Positions 58,202 to 64,000 of a stretch of DNA of 64,000 bases are shown in pieces. A program made the translations under genes and the position numbers. The number at the start of each line of letters is the position of its first letter. The stretch's first letter is position 1. The notes under the pieces were generated by a model. It was not told where the DNA came from. It searched no databases and saw nothing but the letters and a program-made list of their open reading frames with translations. This DNA is from Streptococcus sp. 29896 (GTDB lineage: Bacteria > Bacillota > Bacilli > Lactobacillales > Streptococcaceae). The stretch covers positions 682,001 through 746,000 of the forward strand of contig NZ_CP118733.1 in NCBI RefSeq assembly GCF_032594915.1, given 5' to 3'.

Positions 58202-59460
58202 TGAGTCGTTTGTTAGTGATTGGTTGTGGCGGAGTTGCCCAAGTTGCCATCAGCAAGGTTTGTCAGGCAGAAGATACCTTCAAGGAAGTCATGATTGCCA
58301 GCCGGACCAAGTCCAAGTGTGATGATTTGAAGGCTGTTTTGGAAGAAAAAACGTCCGTAAAAATTGAAACTGCCCAAGTGGATGCGGACAAGGTAGAAGA
58401 AGTGATTGCCTTGATTGAAAGTTACCAGCCAAAAGCTGTCTTAAACGTTGCCCTGCCTTACCAAGACTTGACCATCATGGATGCCTGCTTGGCGACAGGT
58501 GTGGACTACATCGATACCGCCAACTATGAGTGCGAGGACACCGAAGACCCAGAATGGCGGGCTATCTATGAAAAACGCTGTGCAGAAGAAGGCTTTACAG
58601 CCTACTTTGACTACTCATGGCAGTGGGCTTACAAGGAGCGTTTTGAAAAAGCAGGGCTGATAGCTCTTTTGGGATCCGGATTTGATCCAGGGGTGACCAG
58701 CGTATTTTCAGCCTACGCACTCAAGCATTATTTCGATGAAATTCATTACATCGACATCCTAGACTGTAACGGTGGAGACCACGGCTATCCATTTGCGACC
58801 AACTTCAACCCAGAAATCAACTTGCGTGAGGTTTCTGCCCCAGGCTCCTACTGGGAAAATGGCAAATGGGTGGAAGTTGAAGCCATGTCGATCAAGCGAG
58901 AATATGATTTCCCAGAAGTGGGCCAAAAAGACATGTACCTCCTCCACCACGAAGAAATCGAATCGCTGGCTAAGAATATTCCAGGTGTCAAACGCATTCG
59001 CTTCTTTATGACTTTCGGTCAATCCTACTTGACTCACATGAAATGCTTGGAAAATGTTGGCCTTCTGAGAACAGACCCAATCAACTTCAACGGACAAGAA
59101 GTAGTGCCTATCCAATTCCTTAAAGCACTATTACCAGACCCAGCCAGCCTTGGTCCACGTACCGTTGGCAAGACCAATATCGGCTGTATTTTCACAGGTG
59201 TCAAGGATGGTGTGGAGAAGACTATCTATATCTACAATGTTTGTGACCACCAAGAGTGCTATAAGGAAGTTGGTTCACAGGCTATTTCCTACACAACTGG
59301 CGTGCCAGCTATGATTGGAACCAAGCTTGTCATGGACGGAACTTGGAAAAAACCAGGTGTTTACAACTTGGAAGAATTGGATCCAGATCCATTTATGGAC
59401 CTGCTCAACCAGTATGGTCTACCTTGGCAGGTAGTAGAAAATCCTGTTTTGGTGGACTAG
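58201..59460 (+). CDS. Carboxyspermidine (carboxynorspermidine) dehydrogenase
   Basis: A 419-residue saccharopine-dehydrogenase-like enzyme. The Rossmann start is RLLVIGCGGVAQVAISKVC, with LNVALPYQDLTIMDACLATGVDYIDTANYE and GFDPGVTSVFSAYA. It condenses putrescine with aspartate semialdehyde to carboxyspermidine using NADPH. ATG 58201 overlaps the speE stop; the frame is open further upstream but only inside speE. nspC follows immediately. Confidence 0.88.
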   Translation: MSRLLVIGCGGVAQVAISKVCQAEDTFKEVMIASRTKSKCDDLKAVLEEKTSVKIETAQVDADKVEEVIALIESYQPKAVLNVALPYQDLTIMDACLATGVDYIDTANYECEDTEDPEWRAIYEKRCAEEGFTAYFDYSWQWAYKERFEKAGLIALLGSGFDPGVTSVFSAYALKHYFDEIHYIDILDCNGGDHGYPFATNFNPEINLREVSAPGSYWENGKWVEVEAMSIKREYDFPEVGQKDMYLLHHEEIESLAKNIPGVKRIRFFMTFGQSYLTHMKCLENVGLLRTDPINFNGQEVVPIQFLKALLPDPASLGPRTVGKTNIGCIFTGVKDGVEKTIYIYNVCDHQECYKEVGSQAISYTTGVPAMIGTKLVMDGTWKKPGVYNLEELDPDPFMDLLNQYGLPWQVVENPVLVD

Positions 59461-60588
59461 ATGAGAATTGAACAAGTCCCAACGCCAGCCTATGTCATTG
59501 ACGAGGCTAAGCTGGTCAATAATTTAGAAATTCTCAAGTCGGTCCAAGACCGCACAGGCTGTAAGGTACTTTTGGCTCAAAAAGCCTTCTCCATGTATAC
59601 CACCTATCCACTAATTAGCCAATATTTATCTGGAACAACTGCTTCAGGTCTTTATGAAGCTAGGCTGGGTCGTGAGGAATTTGGGGGCGAAGTCCATGTT
59701 TTTGCCCCAGCCTTCAAGGATGCAGATTTGGAAGAGATTTTGGAAATTGCAGACCACATTGTCTTCAATTCAGAGCGTCAGCTCCGCAAGCATATGGACA
59801 AATGCAGAGCAGCAGGAGTGAGTATTGGTCTGCGAATCAATCCGGAATGCTCCACTCAAGACGAGCAAGCCCTCTATGATCCCTGCGCAACGGGTTCTCG
59901 CTTCGGTGTTCGCATTGACCAGTTTTCAGAAGACCTACTGGACTTGGTGGATGGCCTGCATTTCCACACTCTCTGCGAGCAAAATTCCGATGATTTGAAA
60001 ACCACCTTAGATGCTGTTGAGGCCAAATTCGGTTCCTACCTTCACAAAGTCAAATGGCTTAATATGGGGGGCGGCCATCATGTGACCAGAGAAGACTATA
60101 ATCTGGACTTGCTGATTTCTTCTATCCAGCACATGCAGGAAAAATATGGGCTGGAAGTCTATATCGAGCCCGGAGAAGCCATTGCCCTCAATGCAGGCTA
60201 TTTGGTGACAGAAGTGTTAGACATCGTTGAAAATGGTATTGAAACCCTGGTTTTGGACGCATCAGCTACCTGTCACATGCCAGATGTCTTGGAAATGCCC
60301 TATCGCCCACCGCTTCGGCATGGCTTTGAGGCTGGAGAGAAGGAATTTACTTACAGACTATCTTCCAATACCTGTCTGACGGGCGACATCATCGGCGATT
60401 ATTCCTTTGAAAAGCCTGTGGAGATTGGCGACAAGCTCTACTTTGAAGATATGGCAATCTATTCTTTTGTCAAAAACAATACCTTCAACGGCATCGGTCT
60501 GCCAAGTCTGGTCTTGATGGATCAGACAGGCGACTGTCGGATTATCAAAAGCTTTGGCTATGAAGATTTCAAGGGGAGGTTGTCATGA
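59461..60588 (+). CDS. nspC: Carboxynorspermidine/carboxyspermidine decarboxylase NspC
   Basis: A 375-residue PLP enzyme of the alanine-racemase-fold decarboxylases. PLP lysine is Lys41 in [33 protein letters not shown] and [13 protein letters not shown] form the PLP and substrate sites, and [10 protein letters not shown] the second-subunit Cys region. It makes spermidine from carboxyspermidine. Its ATG follows directly on the dehydrogenase stop. Confidence 0.9.
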   Translation: MRIEQVPTPAYVIDEAKLVNNLEILKSVQDRTGCKVLLAQKAFSMYTTYPLISQYLSGTTASGLYEARLGREEFGGEVHVFAPAFKDADLEEILEIADHIVFNSERQLRKHMDKCRAAGVSIGLRINPECSTQDEQALYDPCATGSRFGVRIDQFSEDLLDLVDGLHFHTLCEQNSDDLKTTLDAVEAKFGSYLHKVKWLNMGGGHHVTREDYNLDLLISSIQHMQEKYGLEVYIEPGEAIALNAGYLVTEVLDIVENGIETLVLDASATCHMPDVLEMPYRPPLRHGFEAGEKEFTYRLSSNTCLTGDIIGDYSFEKPVEIGDKLYFEDMAIYSFVKNNTFNGIGLPSLVLMDQTGDCRIIKSFGYEDFKGRLS

Positions 60589-61688
60589 TAGAAAGTCCAA
60601 AAGCAGCGGGTTACCGTATGCCTGCTGAGTATGAGCTCCATCACGGTACCCTAATGGTGTGGCCGACTCGCCCAGGATCCTGGCCCTTTGATGGTCAGGG
60701 GGCAAAAAAAGCCTTTAGCCAGGTCATTAAAACCATTGCTGAAAGCGAGCAGGTCTATCTCTTGGTCGATGAGGCACACCGTGAGGAGGCCAAATCCATG
60801 TTGGGGGCTGGCATTGCCTACCTGGACATCCCCACCAACGACGCTTGGGCGCGTGACACAGGTCCGACGGTCTTGGTCCATGAAAATGGCAGAGCTTTGT
60901 CTGTCGATTGGGCCTTTAACGCTTGGGGCGGAAGCTATGATGGTCTTTATCAGGACTATGATGCAGATGATCAGGTGGCTAGTCGCTTCAGTCAGGCCAT
61001 CGGTCTACCAGTCCATGATGCCCATCCCTTTGTCCTAGAAGGTGGAGCCATCCATAGCGATGGTGAAGGAACCATCTTGGTGACCGAATCCTGTTTACTG
61101 AGCCCAGGCCGCAATCCTCATCTGACAAAGGTCCAGATTGAGCAAGTGCTTCTAGATACTCTCGGAGCTGAAAAGGTTCTCTGGCTTCCTTACGGCATTT
61201 TCAACGATGAAACCAATGAGCATGTGGACAATGTTGCGGCCTTCGTCGGTCCAGCTGAGCTAGTCTTGGCATGGACAGATGATGAGTCAGATCCCCAATA
61301 TGCCATGTCCAAAGCTGATTTGGACTACTTGGAAGAGCAAGTAGATGCCAAGGGCAGAAAGTTGACCGTCCACAAACTACCTATTCCCAAACATCCTATT
61401 CTAATAACAGAAGAGGACTTGCCAGGCTATGTTTATGAAGCGGGAGAAGAAGTACGGACAGCTGGCGAACGCTTAGCGGCTTCCTATGTGAATTTCTACG
61501 TCAGCAACGGTGCGGTTTTGGTACCTCAGTTTGCTGATGAACATGATGAGCAGGCACTTGGGCTTCTAGCGCAGCTTTTTCCAACCAGAAAAGTTGTCGG
61601 CATACCAGCCCGCGACATCCTACTTGGAGGTGGGAATATTCACTGTATTACCCAGCAAATTCCACTTTACGGGGCTAAATGTCCCTGA
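60585..61688 (+). CDS. aguA: Agmatine deiminase
   Basis: A 367-residue guanidino-group-modifying enzyme converting agmatine to N-carbamoylputrescine and ammonia. It shows [40 protein letters not shown] with the catalytic His, DETNEHVDN, and the nucleophile Cys354 in [13 protein letters not shown]. It overlaps nspC by 4 nt and has GGGGAGG upstream. Confidence 0.92.
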   Translation: MIESPKAAGYRMPAEYELHHGTLMVWPTRPGSWPFDGQGAKKAFSQVIKTIAESEQVYLLVDEAHREEAKSMLGAGIAYLDIPTNDAWARDTGPTVLVHENGRALSVDWAFNAWGGSYDGLYQDYDADDQVASRFSQAIGLPVHDAHPFVLEGGAIHSDGEGTILVTESCLLSPGRNPHLTKVQIEQVLLDTLGAEKVLWLPYGIFNDETNEHVDNVAAFVGPAELVLAWTDDESDPQYAMSKADLDYLEEQVDAKGRKLTVHKLPIPKHPILITEEDLPGYVYEAGEEVRTAGERLAASYVNFYVSNGAVLVPQFADEHDEQALGLLAQLFPTRKVVGIPARDILLGGGNIHCITQQIPLYGAKCP

Positions 61689-61692
61689 TATA

Positions 61693-61862
61693 GCGTCAAG
61701 TCGGTTTGGCATACTCTAGTATAGCCTGTATCGTCTTTCCTTATCTCAGGTACATTCTATAGTAATTTGAATTAACTTTGATACATCGTCACTTTCGGCT
61801 TGCCGTACTCTAGTACTGCCTACACCTCAGTTCCTTGTCTGAAAGCTAATTCACTCGACTAT
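61693..61862. mobile_element. Two MITE-like repeat copies between aguA and aguB
   Basis: The full copy spans 61759-61862 (104 bp). Its left end ATAGTAATTTGAATTAACTTT and the complement of its right end ATAGTCGAGTGAATTAGCTTT agree at 16 of 21 positions. 61693-61757 is a diverged partial copy (GTCAAGTCGGTTTGGCATACTC and the later TACTCTAGTA core align with GTCACTTTCGGCTTGCCGTACTC). No coding capacity. Confidence 0.6.
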
Positions 61863-61898
61863 ATCTCCCATAAAGAATTTATGAAAAGGATAAATAAT

Positions 61899-62774
61899 AT
61901 GAGAAATGTTACTGTAGCAGCTGTCCAGATGCAGTGTAGTCAGAACCTTCGGGAAAATCTGGCGACCGCAGAGCGTTTGGTCAGACAGGCTGCTGGTCAG
62001 GGAGCGCAGATTATTCTCCTGCCTGAACTCTTTGAGCGTCCTTATTTTTGTCAAGAACGCCAGTATGACTATTATAACTATGCCAAGTCTGTAGAGGAAA
62101 ACGATGCTGTTCAGCACTTTATTCCTATTGCCAAGGAATTGCAGGTTGTCTTGCCTATTTCCTTCTATGAAAAAGATGGAAATAGCCTGTATAATTCCAT
62201 TGCGGTCATTGATGCGGATGGTAGTGTTTTGGGAGTTTATCGCAAGACGCATATCCCTGACGATCATTACTATCAGGAGAAGTTTTACTTCACGCCTGGA
62301 AATACTGGTTTCAAGGTCTGGGAAACACGTCACGCTAAGATTGGCATTGGCATCTGTTGGGACCAATGGTTTCCAGAAACAGCTCGCTGTTTGGCACTGA
62401 ATGGAGCAGAATTGCTCTTTTATCCAACAGCTATTGGTTCGGAGCCGATTTTGGATACGGATAGTCAAGGTCATTGGCAGCGGACTATGCAGGGCCATTC
62501 GGCGGCCAACATCATGCCAGTCATTGCGGCCAACCGTATCGGTTTGGAAGAAGTGCAGCCTTCTGAAGAAAATGGCGGTCAATCGTCTAGCTTGCGTTTC
62601 TATGGCTCCTCTTTCTTGACAGATGAAACAGGTGAATTGATTGAGAAAGCAGGTCGTGAGGAGGAAGCTGTCTTGCTTGCTACTTATGATTTGGACAAGG
62701 GAGCGCGTGAGCGTTTGGATTGGGGACTCTTTAGAGATCGTCGACCGCACATGTATCACAAAATCACAAAATAA
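61899..62774 (+). CDS. aguB: N-carbamoylputrescine amidase
   Basis: A 291-residue nitrilase-superfamily hydrolase giving putrescine, CO2 and ammonia. Catalytic triad Glu43 (LLPELFE), Lys116 (YRKTHIP) and Cys153 (GIGICWDQWFPE). ATG 61899 is chosen because AAAAGGA lies 8 nt upstream and MRNVTVAAVQMQC is the family start. The open frame continues upstream only through the MITE-like element. Confidence 0.93.
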   Translation: MRNVTVAAVQMQCSQNLRENLATAERLVRQAAGQGAQIILLPELFERPYFCQERQYDYYNYAKSVEENDAVQHFIPIAKELQVVLPISFYEKDGNSLYNSIAVIDADGSVLGVYRKTHIPDDHYYQEKFYFTPGNTGFKVWETRHAKIGIGICWDQWFPETARCLALNGAELLFYPTAIGSEPILDTDSQGHWQRTMQGHSAANIMPVIAANRIGLEEVQPSEENGGQSSSLRFYGSSFLTDETGELIEKAGREEEAVLLATYDLDKGARERLDWGLFRDRRPHMYHKITK

Positions 62775-62783
62775 TGGTACAAT
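62775..62783 (+). promoter_or_regulatory. Extended -10 promoter of the transglutaminase-like gene
   Basis: TGgTACAAT directly after the aguB stop, 28 nt before the next ATG. Confidence 0.5.
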
Positions 62784-62811
62784 AGAAAGAGATTGTGTGG
62801 AAAGGTGAGAC

Positions 62812-64000
62812 ATGAAAAGTTTACGTCGTATTGTTTTGGTATTGGTTTTGTTAGCAGTTGGAGTTGGCCTTTATTTAGGTGTAACAGGATCAGAAGCCTT
62901 TCAAAATATGGAAACGGCAACGAAACTGCAAGAAAGCTTGGCCAAGGAAAAAGCAGAAAAGCAAGCCAAACAGGCTGAGTTGGAGAAGCAGTTTCCGACT
63001 CTTAGAGAAGAATTGGCAGATAAGTTTTATTTCTCTTCCTTGAATAATGAGGAGGAAGAGGAAGCTTATATGACGCTTTATCTTAATTCTCGAGCAGCTG
63101 TCACTACTAAGGACTATTATGAAATGCCGAGAATGTCGGATCTTTCGACCTACCGTGTCCATCATTCCTTGTCCAATGATTTCCCTGAATTTTATTGGTT
63201 TGGAGCAGGTGCTTATGCCATGGAAAACAATACTCCAAATCTGACAGACCAGCAAATTGAAGACTATTTTACCATGTTGGAAATGGGAAAAAATATTGTC
63301 AGCCAACTACCGCAAACCAACGATTTTGACAAGGTTAAGGCTATCTATGATTATGTAATTCTCCATACGGAGTATAATCATGCAGCTTTGGCAGATGATG
63401 CACTTTCTTTCCAAAACCAAGCCATAGACTCCATCTTGCTTAATGGGCTGTCAGTCTGTGGTGGTTACAGCCGAACTTTTCAATTTTTATGTCAATTAGC
63501 AGGCATTGAATCCATCTATGTCACAGGATTTTTGGAATTGGGACCAGAATTTGAGTTTGCAAATACCTATCACGCTTGGAATTTGGTTAAAATTGATGGA
63601 AAATACTATGGAGTAGATACCACTTGGGGAGATCCAGCCTACATGTCAAATGGTCAGGATGAGAACCTCCCAGCGATTAACTATGATTATCTGTGCATTC
63701 CGGCTACGATTTTGGAGAGAAGTCACCGTCCAGTTTCGCGCTTGTTGGAAGCTTATCAGATGGAAATTTCTTCTAAAAACGATCCCGATTTGACCTATCC
63801 AACTTATGATGACAATTCCTTGAACCAACATTCTTTGGATGGAACTTATATGGAGGGTCAGGACATGGGCAAAGTTGTAGAGCGCTTGCGCCAATCGCTT
63901 GCTGCAGGACAAGGCTCGATTAGCTTGCAGTTTGCTGATAAATCTCTTTTTGACAAGGTCTTACAGGATGTAGCCCGATCGGATTCACAAATTAGTGCCC
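62812..64000 (+). CDS. Membrane-anchored transglutaminase-like protein (3' end outside window)
   Basis: The frame is open to the window end (396 codons). A signal anchor lies at residues 7-25 (IVLVLVLLAVGVGLYLGV), then a Lys/Glu/Ala coiled stretch (about 33-75). The transglutaminase-like core has Cys in SVCGGYSRTFQFLCQLAG, His in TYHAWNLVKIDGKYYGVD and Asp in DTTWGDP, a complete Cys-His-Asp triad. Likely an extracellular protease or cross-linking enzyme of the cell envelope. GGAAAGGTGAG precedes the ATG. Its substrate is unknown. Confidence 0.8.
   Translation, partial: MKSLRRIVLVLVLLAVGVGLYLGVTGSEAFQNMETATKLQESLAKEKAEKQAKQAELEKQFPTLREELADKFYFSSLNNEEEEEAYMTLYLNSRAAVTTKDYYEMPRMSDLSTYRVHHSLSNDFPEFYWFGAGAYAMENNTPNLTDQQIEDYFTMLEMGKNIVSQLPQTNDFDKVKAIYDYVILHTEYNHAALADDALSFQNQAIDSILLNGLSVCGGYSRTFQFLCQLAGIESIYVTGFLELGPEFEFANTYHAWNLVKIDGKYYGVDTTWGDPAYMSNGQDENLPAINYDYLCIPATILERSHRPVSRLLEAYQMEISSKNDPDLTYPTYDDNSLNQHSLDGTYMEGQDMGKVVERLRQSLAAGQGSISLQFADKSLFDKVLQDVARSDSQISA

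Noticed and set aside
61851-62813. 320-codon minus-strand frame opposite aguB
   Set aside because: Shadow of aguB, which has the full Glu-Lys-Cys triad; the antisense product has no recognisable domain.
1-64000. tRNA or rRNA genes
   Set aside because: No GGTTCRA-type T-arm with matching acceptor stem and no rRNA core sequence was noticed in gaps; none reported.

Overview
The window is chromosomal DNA of a low-GC Gram-positive coccus, most likely Streptococcus suis or a close relative. The evidence is the streptococcal gene order (rnjB-estA, cdaA-cdaR-glmM, dnaG-rpoD-sufT, deoB-punA-deoD, speA-speE-nspC-aguA-aguB), strong AAGGAGG-type ribosome sites, extended -10 promoters, and a type II-A CRISPR-Cas locus whose repeat and leader resemble those of pathogenic streptococci. 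I ran no database search. Family names rest on protein motifs and gene order read from the sequence.

Layout. 1-6.1 kb: end of RNase J2, esterase, a matrixin-type metalloprotease, an ABC-F ATPase, an HTH membrane regulator and RlmA. 6.1-8.2 kb (minus): gatD-murT, for lipid II amidation. 8.4-13 kb: cdaA-cdaR-glmM (c-di-AMP and peptidoglycan precursor) and a second ABC-F protein. 13.2-17 kb: secreted V8-like protease, methyltransferase, and a cupin-fetA-fetB operon with PerR-like operators. 17.2-26.2 kb: SstT, PepV, a TPM/LemA/flotillin cluster, a beta-propeller-like membrane protein and MnmE. 26.4-37.4 kb: the CRISPR-Cas locus. 37.5-45 kb: pentose/nucleoside genes (rpiA, deoB, punA, deoD) and glycogen phosphorylase. 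45-55.4 kb: VanZ, HemW, acyl-ACP thioesterase, NUDIX, HAD phosphatase, S21, GalE, MscL, DnaG, RpoD and a SufT-like protein. 55.9-62.8 kb: a complete arginine-to-spermidine operon (agmatine and carboxyspermidine routes). The window ends inside a membrane-anchored transglutaminase-like gene.

CRISPR locus. cas9-cas1-cas2-csn2 is followed by about 62 spacers, six of which form a block present twice. A tracrRNA gene runs on the minus strand upstream of cas9. A second upstream promoter would make a long tracrRNA whose 5' part mimics the CRISPR repeat. The 11 nt just before that repeat mimic are repeated exactly in the cas9 5' region, followed by CGG. This fits the natural single-guide (tracr-L) autorepression described in S. 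pyogenes. A 28-codon amphipathic micro-ORF lies between the cas promoter and cas9, and its Shine-Dalgarno overlaps that PAM. A plus-strand promoter points antisense into the tracrRNA.

Other signals. Several intergenic regions hold alternating hairpins: a tight palindrome with a 3-nt loop and a hairpin with variable stem but a conserved 14-nt loop. One such pair interrupts a HIRAN-domain gene, so these units may be insertional. Two MITE-like elements, three apparently leaderless genes, a CTG-started cdaA and a hairpin between the deoD Shine-Dalgarno and start codon are also described.
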